Origin: Sorex araneus
Lineage: Eukaryota > Chordata > Mammalia > Eulipotyphla > Soricidae
Direction of reading: 5' to 3'
DNA length: 64,000 nucleotides
Assembly (NCBI RefSeq): GCF_027595985.1
Contig: NC_073306.1
Location: 97,686,926 to 97,750,925 of the forward strand
The notes below the pieces were generated by a model that was given only the letters and a program-made list of their open reading frames with translations, made no database searches and was not told the origin of the DNA. Position 1 is the stretch's first letter. Every line of letters begins with the position of its first letter. This document shows, piece by piece, positions 1-10,975 of this stretch. The position numbers and the translations under genes are program-made.

Positions 1-184
1 GGAATTTGGATTCGTGTGTCTCAAAAGTCAGGAAACACAGCTGCTGTGTTGGAGTATAGTTCTAAGCTTCTGAGGTTTCACATTGGTTTGTTTTTTCTCC
101 CATGCAGAGTGTTTAGGTTAATTGCATTCCACATACACGGTGCTCCCCAGGCACTCCTAATTCCATCATACTTTTCTCATACTG

Positions 185-424
185 CCACACTGTCCTCTCG
201 TTGTTCATCGGATTTACTTGAGTGGGCACCAGTAACGTCTACATCGTGAGACTTGTTTTTACTGTTTTTGGCTTAGCGAATATGCCACAGGTAGCTTGGC
301 AGGCTCTGCTGTGTGGTGGGATACTCTTGGTATCTTGCCAGGCTCTCTGAGAGGGATGGAGAAATCGACCCGGGTCAGCCATATGCAAGGCAAATGCCCT
401 ACTGGCTGTGCTATCGCTCCAGTC
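185..424 (-). repeat. tRNA-derived SINE, long-tail subtype, minus strand
   Basis: Read on the minus strand this has the tRNA-like head (GGACTGGAGCGATAGCAC) at the right end, and then a tail with CCAAAAACAGTAA and TCGATGAACAACG-like words at the left. The same tail is seen at 53833-54078 and 61634-61870. It differs from the commoner short subtype, whose tail ends GTGTGACCCAAAAAG. Diverged copy; the left edge is approximate. Confidence 0.75.
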
Positions 425-429
425 CACTT

Positions 430-1342
430 TTTTCACGTGGGAATTAATTGACCCAAAAATATTTCCTTCTGGGCATCAATCGTATATTCTTAACCTCAGT
501 TGCTCTTAGTTTCTAACATCCCAAAAGTGTCACAGCAGTGGACTTTTATGGAGTCAGGGCAAGCCATAAGTTACCGTGGTCTTGAAAGGGGCAGCCTAAG
601 CTCCATAAACAGTATGATAAATTAAGAGCACAGTCATGGAACAAACTATTACTTTACCCAAAAAGAAGTAACTGATTAAGGACCCTGTTGGGATTAGGGA
701 AAATTAACCTGGCGTGAGAAGTGTAAAGTGTGAATTATAGCAAGATGAACCCAGGAAAAGCCACCCTTTCAGCTTGATCTAGGTTCTAGATAAAAGTCTA
801 TATCACTTACTGGGTTCATTCAAAATAACTAGGAATATTATAAAGAAAATTTAATACAATTTTTTAAATGTATTATTAGCAAAGGAAAGAAGAAAGCATT
901 TTACCTTTAGATGGAATCCTGGCCTTGGGCAGATCTCCAAAGAAGAATCTAGAGTGGATTCTAGAGTTCTGGATCCCCCAGATGATATTCTGTTCTTAGA
1001 TGCTTCTCTTAGAGGAACTTACCCTAATGTTTCTTTACCTGTGTGCATTGTTTATGATAATGTCCCACCACACATATGTGTAATTGCTGCCCCGTAAGCT
1101 TTCATGATTTCTCTATCATTAACGATATGATAGGAATAAATAGCCCCTGATTACCAACAAGCAGTGACCCCATTTATCCGTCTAATGGGGTGTGACAGAC
1201 ACTCTTCGGCCCAGAACGTATAAAGGGGCCAGGTTACTACGAGATGCTGAAACAGAGCATGATACTTCCCAGCTGAATTCTTTTAGAAATGGAGACTGAT
1301 GGGATAGAGCAATAATTGGAATCCTTCTTTGCTGTTCTACAG
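430..1342. other. No gene recognised; intron-like sequence
   Basis: AT-rich sequence with no domain-like reading frame and no repeat that I recognise. It ends in a pyrimidine-rich stretch and CAG at about 1331-1342 that could be the acceptor of the zinc-finger exon that follows. Confidence 0.4.
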
Positions 1343-2407
<1,065 letters not shown>

Positions 2408-2507
2408 CTTGATCTCCTAATGACAATCCCTATGGTCAGAACAGGACCATTCAGTATAGCAAGTTTTCTTTAGACATTGGGATCAGGGGTGCTACAAAAA
2501 TGCAGCC

Positions 2508-2513
2508 AATAAA
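2508..2513 (+). terminator. Polyadenylation signal AATAAA after the ZNF pseudogene
   Basis: AATAAA about 100 bases after the pseudogene stop, in sequence without other features. Position fits a short 3' UTR. Confidence 0.45.
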
Positions 2514-2774
2514 GACCTAATCCTGCCTCCATGGGACAGCCTTTCCATGAGGTCAATTCTATAAGAGAAAGTCACATGCTGATCTTCACGAGAGGCAGCT
2601 ATGCCAGTTGCTTTGTGCTTGGACTTCCGTGTATGTTAACTTGTAAATAATGGGTCTTGGTGATGGAAGCAGGAGGAAGGTGACTAAGTAAATAGGTACA
2701 AAATGCCCCTTGCTTGGAGCTGTCACGGCTTACCACTAAATCATTGTTTGCTCTCTGGCTTGGCCAAGATGAAC

Positions 2775-3300
2775 AGGTTTGTGGGAATGATGACAGAGAT
2801 CAACCATGATGCTGCAGTGAATCCGTTGAAAGTAGAAAAAGGGCAAATCTCCATTTTCCATGGCTTCCTGTGTTAGGTTTTGGGGAGTCACAGCCTGCGA
2901 TCTCAGGCCTTACTGTTGCCCTGGCTTAGGTATCCATACTTATGGGGTCATAGGCTCCAGTTCCAGTGTCTCTCCAGCTCTCTGGCTGCTTGGCCAGTTC
3001 CTCTCTCAGTCTCCAGTGCTGGCCCGGAGTCACTACTTTCACCCCATCTCGATTGATGACTTCCCAAGAAACCCATTGTCCCCTGCCCTGTCTACTCCCT
3101 ACCTGCCTTTTTTACCTTGAGTCAGCCAGCAGGTGTTTTTCCTACCACTCCAGTAGCTGCCTCTACACTCCTTTATCTTAATCGAATCTTAATCGAATCC
3201 AGCTGCACCACAGATTCACCTGGTTGGTAAAAGACTCACCACCTAGAGCCTGGCCCATTGAGGAGCCTTGTAGAAAAGGAAGTGACGACACACAGGGGCC
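2775..3300 (+). repeat. Diverged duplicate shared with 9468-11200
   Basis: Blocks of this stretch reappear in the same order further right. GGTTTGTGGGAAT..GCTGCAGTGAAT (2775-2890) matches 9468-9580; TCTCCAGCTCT..GCTGGGCCAGTTC (2959-3125) matches 10728-10885; and AGCTGCCTCTACACTCCTTT through GAAAAGGAAGTGAC (3150-3300) matches 11030-11170. The right-hand copy is longer because SINEs and a poly-C tract lie in it. GAAAAGGAAGTGAC resembles an ETS site, so this may be an old KZNF promoter or 5' region. No intact coding exon is seen in it. Confidence 0.65.
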
Positions 3301-3355
3301 TGTGATTAACTGGCTGGAAGGAAGAGCCCCGAGACCAGGGCGAAGAGACTTTTGC
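3301..3355 (+). pseudogene. Relic KRAB-B exon fragment
   Basis: TGTGATTAACTGGCTGGAAG encodes a VINWLEG-like stretch equivalent to the VISWLEG of the KRAB-B exon at 15921-15984. The sequence after it (a GCAGGTGAG donor, then GCCCTGGGCAGTGTGTGG and ATGTGCTGCTGACCCCAGG up to about 3450) also matches the intron after that exon. The exon 5' half is missing and is replaced by the unrelated 3150-3300 block, so this is a rearranged non-functional piece. Confidence 0.6.
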
Positions 3356-3714
3356 AGGTGAGGGTCTGAGGGCCTTCCCTGGCTCGGGCCCTGGGCAGTG
3401 TGTGGGTCCCTCATGTGCTGCTGACCCCAGGTCCCTAGGGCTCCCGGATGCATATTTTTGCACAGCAGTCACGCTGCCCTATGCTACCCTGTGTTTCGCT
3501 TTCTTCGCTTTGCTCCATTCTTCATTTGTTGTGCATCCATGAGATTCGGGACCCTTTGTTTCTAGTCTTTGCCTTACTAGCCTGGCTGCTTGCCTACAGT
3601 GTCAGGGCGCCCTTTTCAGGAGCAGCTGAACCCCGCCTTCTCTATCACCAGGCTTGTCTTTGCCCTAACATCAGGAGCATGGTTTTGAGTATATTAATAA
3701 ATTTATTTTTTCCC

Positions 3715-3759
3715 TATTGGTCTGGAGTTGTTTGGGGGCTATTCCTGGTAGTCCTCAGG
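3715..3759 (-). repeat. SINE fragment split by the ERV insertion (left piece)
   Basis: TTTGGGGGCTATTCCTGG up to CTCAGG reads as the tail part of a minus-strand SINE, and continues at 7273 as GGTTCCTTTGGGCG..CTGCTCAGAGATCAG. The retroviral insertion therefore landed inside a SINE. Confidence 0.55.
3754..3759. repeat. ERV target site duplication, left copy (CTCAGG)
   Basis: CTCAGG directly precedes the TGTGGAGAG start of the 5' LTR and is repeated at 7267-7272 directly after the 3' LTR end CTTACA. Six bases is the usual duplication for class II (betaretrovirus-like) ERVs. Confidence 0.9.
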
Positions 3760-4111
3760 TGTGGAGAGCCTCCAGGACCGTGCTTTGCAACAACAGTTGC
3801 ACTGTGCTTGTAAATTGCACCGCTCTTCGTAAACAACACCTGTGTGCTTCGAAAACAATTCCTAATAAGGAAACAGGATGTCTTGCCACGCCCATAAGCT
3901 GTAACTAACCTATCAGATGCAGACACGTGGGCGAAAACAAGCAGCGAGAGGTATATAAGGAGGGAAGCTGCCTAGCTAGGGTTCTCCCCCTGGTTCCTTT
4001 TCCTTCGTTCGTCCTTAGTCCCTGCTTCGTTCGTCCTTTTTTCCGTTTGCATGAGAAGGTTTCTTAATAAATAGCTGGAAGAAGAATGTCCGGGTTGCGT
4101 GTTTTCTTACA
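3760..4111 (+). repeat. ERV 5' LTR, 352 bp
   Basis: Starts TGTGGAGAGCC, ends GTGTTTTCTTACA. TATATAAGG at 3952-3960 is the likely TATA box and AATAAA at 4066-4071 the polyadenylation signal. It carries two copies of CTTCGTTCGTCC near 4002-4036, while the 3' LTR has one, which accounts for the 22-bp length difference. Confidence 0.95.
3952..3960 (+). promoter_or_regulatory. LTR TATA box
   Basis: TATATAAGG in the middle of the 5' LTR, about 110 bases before the AATAAA; an identical copy lies in the 3' LTR at about 7129-7137. Position fits the U3/R boundary of a retroviral LTR. Confidence 0.75.
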
Positions 4112-4113
4112 GC

Positions 4114-4131
4114 TGGCGTCCCTGGGTGGGC
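4114..4131 (+). promoter_or_regulatory. Primer binding site for tRNA-Asn
   Basis: TGGCGTCCCTGGGTGGGC begins two bases after the LTR end. It is the reverse complement of the 3' end of mammalian tRNA-Asn (GCCCACCCAGGGACG plus CCA), from my knowledge of that tRNA. Complementarity appears to continue for some bases beyond the usual 18 (CCCGAAC). This is the minus-strand DNA priming site. Confidence 0.8.
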
Positions 4132-4254
4132 CCGAACTACCGACTAAAGGTAAGAATAAGCGTTCGGTGCACCCCACTCTAGAAGGTGAGCGGGAGATCA
4201 GGATTTTTTTGTGTGTGCTGCGGTTTAGAATCCTAGCAGCAATCCCCCACTAAG

Positions 4255-5955
4255 ATGGGACAGATTCTGGGCCTTCCCAAGATCTTTCGTATTTTCTCGA
4301 GCCAGACTGAACAGGGCAAGTCATTTATGGATTTCGTTCAGTCTCTCTCCCGCAGAATAGGAAACCCGGAACTCTACATTTCCAGAGACCAACTCCGGTC
4401 CTGCCTTAAAGTAGTTTATGAGATTAACCCATGGTTCCCAGACGAAGGAACTCTAGAAAGCAAGATTTGGAGACGAGTTAGGAAAAATGTCTATAAGGCA
4501 TTTGAGAAAGGGACTAAGATCCCCTGGGAATTCTGGACTACATGGGAGATTGTTAATTCTATTCTCCTATTTTTGAATAGTGCAATTGATGTGGAGAACA
4601 TTAGGAATAATACGGCCTCAGCTCCTCCCACACCTAAGTCTCGAAAGGGTTTTCATAGGAAAAATACTTCTGAGGCTGGTGAATATAGCTCTACTTCCAG
4701 TGTATTAGATGGAAGTGATGTGGGTTATGAGTCTGCTGCCACTTACTCAGATTCTGAGTCCGAGAGTGACTCAGCCAAGCGGCCTCCAGACCGCTCGGGA
4801 CATGCTCCCAATCGCCCAGTCCAGGCAGAGAAGAAGCAGCATCCATCTTGTCACAGGTTAAGGATGGATTCTCTCAGTCGTTTCAAACAGGCCTGTGTCT
4901 CGTACGGGCCTACATCTCCGTACTGTAGGGAGTATCTTGCATACTGGAGTAAAAAATCCTACTGGGTACCTCAAGATTTTCACATGGTTGCTAAGACATG
5001 CTTAAGCCGTTCTCAGTACTTGGAATGGAGAATGTGGCTCTATAATGAGGCCAAGGCAAAGCTTCAAGGCCTAGGCCATGCTGGACAAAACTTTTCAGGT
5101 ATTCAGTTGACTTGTGAGATGTTAACTGGTGAAGGGAAATGGCGCGACCCAGAAAGGCAAGTCGCCTTGCCTCATGCTGTTCTTGCTCATGTCCATGAAA
5201 TAGCCCTGCGTGCATGGGAGAAGGTTGATGCAGAAGCAGAATTTAAGGGAAGTTTTACAAAGATTTTCCAGAGAGCCTCAGAACCTTATGTAGATTTCAT
5301 AGGAAGGTTGATGAAGGCCATTGAAATGCAGGTTAAAGATAAGGCAGCTCAGGAGCTGTTGACTAAACTATTGGCCTTTGAAAATGCTAATAAGGATTGC
5401 CAGGCCATTCTGCGCCCTATTAAGGAGAAGGAAGACATATTCGGGTTTTTGGAAGCATGCAGGAATGTTGGCTCTGCTAAACATAAGGTACAGGTCTATG
5501 CCTTACAGAGACAAGCTCAGAAAAGATGTTTTAATTGTGGAAAACCAGGCCACTTTCGTAGAGATTGCTATGCGCCCCCAAGCTGTGCTACTAGAGCACG
5601 TCCTGGGCCCTGTCCCAGGTGTAAGAAGGGAAACCACTGGGCCAGAGACTGCAGAGCCAGACTTGCACCTCCCGGGCCCTGTCCCCGGTGTAAGAGGGGA
5701 AATCATTGGGCCAGAGATTGTCGCTTTAATTTTGATGTAGTGGGTGACCCCAACTCAGGACATCTGCAAGGGGGCCAGCCCCAGGCCCCGCAAAATCAGG
5801 GGATGTTCCCAGTTTCAGCCCCTTTCCCCAGTGTGGAGTTTCAGAGCTCCAATCAGTATAATCGCTGCAGCCAGGGACGGCAGGAAGCGCAGCCTATTCC
5901 CTGCCCCGATAAAGTTACTACAACCCCTTTTCAGTATAGAACACTGCGGCTTTAA
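4255..5955 (+). CDS. gag: ERV Gag polyprotein, intact 566 codons
   Basis: Gag is the structural precursor that assembles the virion core at the membrane. The first ATG after the leader gives MGQ, a typical N-myristoylation start. Residues 1-100 fit a matrix domain. Residues about 110-200 are an acidic, Ser/Pro-rich linker. The region from about 200 on resembles a class II capsid, including a major homology region at about 338-357 (FQRASEPYVDF...). The nucleocapsid has three CCHC zinc knuckles starting at Cys425 (CFNCGKPGHFRRDC), Cys453 and Cys476; the second and third are a 69-nt tandem duplication. I see no PPxY, PTAP or PSAP late motif. There is no internal stop or frameshift. The protease reading frame expected downstream is deleted, so this Gag could not be matured by its own element. 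Function today is unknown; an intact frame may only reflect youth. Confidence 0.9.
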   Translation: MGQILGLPKIFRIFSSQTEQGKSFMDFVQSLSRRIGNPELYISRDQLRSCLKVVYEINPWFPDEGTLESKIWRRVRKNVYKAFEKGTKIPWEFWTTWEIVNSILLFLNSAIDVENIRNNTASAPPTPKSRKGFHRKNTSEAGEYSSTSSVLDGSDVGYESAATYSDSESESDSAKRPPDRSGHAPNRPVQAEKKQHPSCHRLRMDSLSRFKQACVSYGPTSPYCREYLAYWSKKSYWVPQDFHMVAKTCLSRSQYLEWRMWLYNEAKAKLQGLGHAGQNFSGIQLTCEMLTGEGKWRDPERQVALPHAVLAHVHEIALRAWEKVDAEAEFKGSFTKIFQRASEPYVDFIGRLMKAIEMQVKDKAAQELLTKLLAFENANKDCQAILRPIKEKEDIFGFLEACRNVGSAKHKVQVYALQRQAQKRCFNCGKPGHFRRDCYAPPSCATRARPGPCPRCKKGNHWARDCRARLAPPGPCPRCKRGNHWARDCRFNFDVVGDPNSGHLQGGQPQAPQNQGMFPVSAPFPSVEFQSSNQYNRCSQGRQEAQPIPCPDKVTTTPFQYRTLRL

Positions 5956-6936
5956 GCCCATCACCTCTGCATTTTTCAGTGGATGTATGCAATGTTAAAT
6001 CAAATACAAAAAGGAGGTATTTTCTCAATTGAGTGTAGCGGGAAAACTCCTCATTCGAGGAAAAGGCTATGCTTTTGTTTCAACAGATGATAACCCCGCT
6101 AAGAAACTTTGGATCCCTTTACGTCTTATCAGAAGCAGAATTCAAGCACCTGATTTGGATCTCAGACCACCAGAGTTTCCTGATTCATCGCCAAACTGAT
6201 TCCACCTATACCCTTTCTGGTGGATGGCACAGCCCGGACCCCGTGTTAACCTGGGCCAGGGGTTCTGTTTTGTGTTTTCCCACAGGTCAGGGCAGAACCA
6301 GTGTGGATTCCTGAATGCCTGACACGGAAGACTGCGCCTCCAGTAGACCAAGATGTGCAAACTGGTGCTCGTGCTCAGCCTGATTCCTGTGATATGAGCT
6401 GAAGAAGCAGCTTCCTGGGCCATTGCTACAACATGGCCTGCTTTAACGCCTGTGCATAGATTTCCCCCTTCCTTACCCATCTTGATAGGCCCAGAGTAGG
6501 AGTCCCCTCCATTTATCAAAGAGTGGGCGGGGGTGGGAGCAGACTATCCTTATTGCTTCTCACTGCTTTGGTTTTTGCCTGGTGTCTATACAAAATGCAG
6601 CAAGAACAACTATTTACAAAAGCGTGATATTTACAGGCATTCGTGGCCCTGGAGGCACAGCAATCCCCGCAGCTTTGGCTTGCAACTTTGAAATAATAAT
6701 CTCGCTTAGAACAATCAGGTTAGCTGGATGTAGCAAAGGTATTATGCAGCTGAGAGCCCTTAACTGCAGGGGACCTCCTGTAGTTGAGGAGTTTGAAAGG
6801 GTGCACTATACCCCACCTGACCCTTGGACCAACCTAAGACAGGGACCTACAAGCGAGAGGGCTCCCAATGACGGGTAAGGCCAAGGGGGCCGAGGTTGCT
6901 ATGCAGACTGGCTGTTCTAAAACAAAAAGGGGGAAC
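5956..6936 (+). pseudogene. ERV remnants: integrase C-terminus and env debris
   Basis: After the gag stop a frame open from 5999 to 6199 contains GYAFVSTDDN and then KKLWIPLRLIR, resembling the C-terminal end of a class II integrase. A short Met-led hydrophobic stretch near 6353 looks like an env leader but is broken by a stop. The 6560-6900 part is probably the end of env, but I could not assign it to a domain. The join between gag and integrase marks a large internal deletion. A purine run AAAAAGGGGGA just before the 3' LTR is the polypurine tract. Confidence 0.65.
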
Positions 6937-7266
6937 TGTGGAGAGCCTCCAGGACCGTGCTTTGCAACAACAGTTGCACTGTGCTTGTAAATTGCACCGC
7001 TCTTCGTAAACAACACCTGTGTGCTTCGAAAACAATTCCTAATAAGGAAACAGGATGTCTTGCCACGCCCATAAGCTGTAACTAACCTATCAGATGCAGA
7101 CACGTGGGCGAAAACAAGCAGCGAGAGGTATATAAGGAGGGAAGCTGCCTAGCTAGGGTTCTCCCCCTGGTTCCTTTTCCTTCGTTCGTCCTTTTTTCCG
7201 TTTGCATGAGAAGGTTTCTTAATAAATAGCTGGAAGAAGAATCACCGGGTTGCGTGTTTTCTTACA
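6937..7266 (+). repeat. ERV 3' LTR, 330 bp
   Basis: Matches the 5' LTR except for a 22-bp absence between TTCGTTCGTCC and TTTTTTCCG and two substitutions near the U5 start (AATCACC against AATGTCC). Followed by the CTCAGG duplication at 7267-7272. Confidence 0.95.
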
Positions 7267-7310
7267 CTCAGGGGTTCCTTTGGGCGCTGCTCAGAGATCA
7301 GCCCCTGTCA
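7267..7310 (-). repeat. SINE fragment, right piece of the copy split by the ERV
   Basis: Begins with the second CTCAGG and continues GGTTCCTTTGGGCG and CTGCTCAGAGATCAG, the expected continuation of 3715-3759 once the provirus is removed. Confidence 0.5.
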
Positions 7311-7790
7311 CCCTTATGTAAGGAAGATGTGTTAACTGCTGTTCTCCCATTCTTCCACCTTTATGTTAAAAAGTGAATGAGTGAGCCCATAACCAAGCTA
7401 GAAGTACAGTGGGGTGGGCGCTTGTCTCACACGTGATTGATCAGCGTTTGAGCCACAGCCTCCCATCTGCTTCCCCAAATATCACTGGGTCTGGTCAAAT
7501 ACAAAACACAGAAAGCAAGTTTGGGGATTGCCAGGATCTTCTGCAATCCTTCCAAAGAACCTTCCCTTTCTGTGGGCCTGTTGGCACTGTGAGAGCCATA
7601 GAGATGTCTTTCATCTGCTCTGCACATTAAACCAAGTGCCACTCAACTAATTCTTACTTTGCTTTTGTGATCAGTTCCAAAACGCAAACCACAGCTTTAG
7701 GATTTGCTGCAATTCAAATTGCATTGCTGCACATGATCACTTCATACAAGTGAGCTGGTAAGATTCGCACATTCAAAATAAATATTATGC
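7311..7790. other. No gene recognised
   Basis: Unique-looking sequence. 7409-7630 is open in a short frame, but its codon pattern and composition give no protein family. Probably intergenic. Confidence 0.35.
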
Positions 7791-7791
7791 C

Positions 7792-7960
7792 AGCGGGATA
7801 GCTCAGTGGAGCAAGCATGTGACTTGAAAGATGGGGACCGTGTACCATTCCTGCCACCACATCTATGGTCTGTCATCCCTGCAGGGAGCTAATCCAGAGC
7901 CTAACACTGTGAGGAGAGGGCCCTTCACATCACTGGGTGCTGACACCCAAAGAAATTCTA
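7792..7960 (+). repeat. Old SINE copy, plus strand
   Basis: GCGGGATAGCTCAGTGGAGCAAGCATGTGACTTG is tRNA-like, and the trailing TGGGTGCTGACACCCAAAG resembles a decayed tail of the local SINE. Confidence 0.5.
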
Positions 7961-8205
7961 TTATTTTTATTTTATTATTTTTCATATCAAAGAAATGCTG
8001 TCGCCTGGGATGTCAGAGTTCCCATACCATCAGATTCTGTATGGGCCCTCTAAAGTAGTGGGGTCACAATCCAAAACCACCGAGACATAAAGAGAACTAC
8101 ATCTGGAGGAGTGTATTCACACCAGCTGGCAGGCTGTCCTTGGAAAGAGAAACAGCCTCCCAGCAGAAGCACAGGCTTTTGGTTAGGAAAACCCGAATCC
8201 AGGCG

Positions 8206-9470
8206 TACCTGTCATTTTTAAGCACCTACAAATTTAGTTTACTCATCAGACCCATATACTGGCACTCAATAAGTTTATGTAATCACAGTAAAGCAAGCAT
8301 TGTTACAAACGCAAAAAAAAAGTGATTACACAAAACAACTATTGATCTTTAACCACCTGATTTGGAGATCTCTAACTCATGGTTCCTATTTTCACTCTGT
8401 GGTGAGCTAAGGCCTTCATGGAGCAATTACATTAAATTCAGTATATTTATGGAACAAATTCCACTAGCTGAAAAATAAACTTCTAAACTAACCACTAATC
8501 CTCATATTTTTACTATAACACATATCAAATCATCAAATCCAAACCATAGGTCAACACATCTGAAGAAGAGACTTTCTCCCACACATCTGCAGTACATTTG
8601 TTCTTGCCCACTGATTCACATTTTGAAGAATTTCATTCTTGCTGGATAGTCTATTATTAAACTACTGAAAGACTACTCAGCTGCACAGTGTGGAAGAGAC
8701 TTTCCATTCATGTGTCCAATCCATGTAGAACCCTGTTGAATAACTGCACTGGTGAACTTGAGCACTCTTTGAAGAGTTGCTGAGCATAACTCTCAAGGAG
8801 TGAGTGGAGAGCACCAATGGCTCTGAACACACATGTACAGACATCAAAAAATTTTGCTAACACATATTTTCATCACCAATTCCTGAGCCCCCTCTGGGCT
8901 ACCCCGGACCCCACTCTGGTCCACGTGGTTCACTTAGTTACTTCTCACTCCTGTAATTGTGGACACGAGCAGGTGAAGCTACTCAAGAACTGGAAGTTCA
9001 GTGAGATATAAACAAACATCGGGGCTCAGATGGTCCAGCTGGGACGTTGCTGGCGGAGGTTCCATCCAGAGTACCCCAGAGGGTTCCCTGAGCCCAGTGG
9101 AGTGCTCCCTGAGCACAGAGTCAAGAGTAAGTCCTTACCACTAGTGGAGTGGGGTTCCTGAAAAGATTGAGTAACCCAAACATTATAAATATCTGAATAT
9201 TATTGCCCAGTGATTTCTGAACAATATGAAGTGAGGATGGGGGGAGATTGCTGGGTCATAGCTCTGGTGACTGTTTGCAGAGGAATCTGTGAATTTAATT
9301 CCCTTAGTGAAAATCAAAACTTTCTCCTCACTCTCCATCTATCCCAGACCCCCAGATGTCTGGGTCCTGATCCTACCCCAGAAACAGGGAAAAATGAACC
9401 TTTCTGACTACAAAGAAGCTGGTCAGGAATATTGGGAGCCTGGCCTTTTAAGGCTCAGAGGCCCTGGTTT
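8206..9470 (+). repeat. Segmental duplication, copy 1 (pair of 12667-14165)
   Basis: Collinear with 12667-14165: AAGCACCTACAAATTTAG to AAGCACCTACAAAATTAG, AGTAAAGCAAGCATTG to TGAAGCAAGCATTG, GACTACTCAGCTGCACAG to GACTACTCAGCTACACAG, TTCATCACCAATTCCTGA to CATTCATCACCAATTCCTGA, and a block ending AGCCTGGCC(T/C)TTTAA. The two copies are well diverged. Copy 1 lacks the SINE at 13176-13346, so that SINE post-dates the duplication. Contains no recognisable exon. Confidence 0.8.
9010..9165 (+). repeat. Old SINE copy inside duplication copy 1
   Basis: GGGGCTCAGATGGTCCAGC head and GAGCACAGAGTCAAGAGTAAG tail are a decayed plus-strand SINE. The matching copy at about 13678-13815 shows it was present before the duplication. 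Confidence 0.6.
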
Positions 9471-9564
9471 GTGGGAATTATGGGAGAAATCAATTACAAT
9501 GCTGCAGTGAATTCCACTTGGAAGTGGAAAAGCAGACAACCTTCATTCTTCAGAACTTCTTGTT

Positions 9565-9722
9565 TTAGGTTTTGGGGAGCCAAGTCCCAACGGGCTCCGG
9601 ACTTTCCGCTGGCTCTGAGCTCAGGGATCCATATGGAGGGGACACAGGTGTCTTTGTGGGGGTTTGGAATCCAGGTCAGCTGTGTGCAAGCAAGCACCTT
9701 ATCTGCTGTATCATTCCTACAC
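9565..9722 (-). repeat. Old SINE copy, minus strand
   Basis: TCTGAGCTCAGGGATCC, TTTGGAATCCAGGTCAG and GTGCAAGCAAGCACC are decayed SINE words on the minus strand. The start of this block is shared with 2860-2890. Confidence 0.5.
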
Positions 9723-10289
9723 TCCTTATATTCATATTTTTGTTAAATATACATATGCACTGGATATTAATATTCCCCCAAGTGATCATCTTATGAAAAT
9801 GGCCCTGAAAAAGGCTCTTCATAGAGTGGATTAGAGATGTTTGAAATGGACTTTACTGTGCATATAAAAACATTTGCTACTTTTTTTAAACTTTGGAAGG
9901 GGCCCCCTGAGTCCAATGTTTTCCAGATGGTGAGAACATGGAGAGCCCCCAAGTTCCCCCGTCTCCACAGGCAATTTCAGCTGTGATGACTAATAATTAA
10001 GGTGGTCACATTCCTGGGTCTCAATCTTGGATCCTACTCTTCACTTCATAGTATTAGAAAACAAAACTTTTTCATTGGGAAGCAGTTAAATCTAAACCAT
10101 CTAGTAGTCACCTGAATGATAAAAATGATATATTTAGATTGCCAAAAAGGCCATATAAGGCTGAAAGTGACCGGTATGGTTTGCTGCTCTTTTGCTAAAT
10201 GTATTCCTCCATTCTTCTATCTGTCCAAGTCCTGAGATTTATTTGTTACACTATATGTTTGGGGATATGTCAGACACAGTAACAATAAC

Positions 10290-10440
10290 AGGTCTCATTC
10301 CCCTGACCTTGAAAAGAGCCTCCAATCTGGAAAAACCAGTAAGGAGACACTGCTAAAATCTCAGGGCTGGGATGAATGGAGACATTACTGGCACCTGCTC
10401 AAGTAAATCGATGAACAACGGGATGACAGTGACAGTGATA
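10290..10440 (+). repeat. Partial copy of the 300-bp SINE-like element
   Basis: TCTCATTCCCCTGACC, AGAGCCTCCAATC, AAAATCTCAGGG and AAATCGATGAACAACGGG follow the same order as 56160-56320 and 38890-39030. It ends in GACAGTGACAGTGATATGG, the tail of the long-tail SINE subtype. Confidence 0.7.
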
Positions 10441-10975
10441 TGGTGATATTTGGGCAGCAGAGCATATATCTGGCTGTGATTAGGTGTTACTCCTGGCTCT
10501 GCTCAGGCCACCCTTTGGCATACAGGGATGGGCTCTGGGTGATCAATTTCAATACAGGTGTCAATCTTCTGGACTATCCCTCCAGGTTCACATGCTGGGT
10601 TTGAAACCCTGTTTCTGAAACTGCCTCCTGGGGTTTTCCTTGTCTTTGAGAATCAGCTGCTTCTGTGTTCTTAAGGCGGACCTGACAGTTCTCTCTGAGG
10701 TTCTTCCCAGCCTTTGCTCCTGTTCCATTGTCTCCAGCTCTGAGCTGCTGCTGGGCCAGTTCTTCTCTGCGTCTCCAGGGCTGGCTTCAGTGTCACTACT
10801 TTCAGAACCATCTGGATTCATTACTTCCCCGAGAAAGTCATTGTTCTGTGCCCCAGCTGGTATCTACTTGCCTGTTTTACCTTAAATTATCCCGCCTGCA
10901 GTTTTCCTGATGGACTTGTGTGTGAAAGCATTGGTTCAATGTTTGATTTAGGATTAAGGGAGTCTCCTTAATACG

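Larger units (their letters stand above)
3760..7266 (+). mobile_element. Young class II ERV provirus, gag intact, pol/env deleted
   Basis: A complete proviral insertion bounded by TG...CA LTRs and a 6-bp duplication. Order: 5' LTR (3760-4111), tRNA-Asn primer site (4114-4131), leader with a possible splice donor (AAAG/GTAAG near 4149), gag (4255-5955), a remnant of the integrase C-terminus (about 5999-6199), unassignable env-like remnants (6200-6920), polypurine tract (about 6924-6934) and 3' LTR (6937-7266). The internal part is only about 2.8 kb, so protease, reverse transcriptase, RNase H, most of integrase and most of env are gone. The LTRs differ by about two substitutions and one 22-bp indel, so the insertion is recent. 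With gag alone it could move only with proteins supplied by another provirus. The class is assigned from gag features and duplication length, not from a search. Confidence 0.92.
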
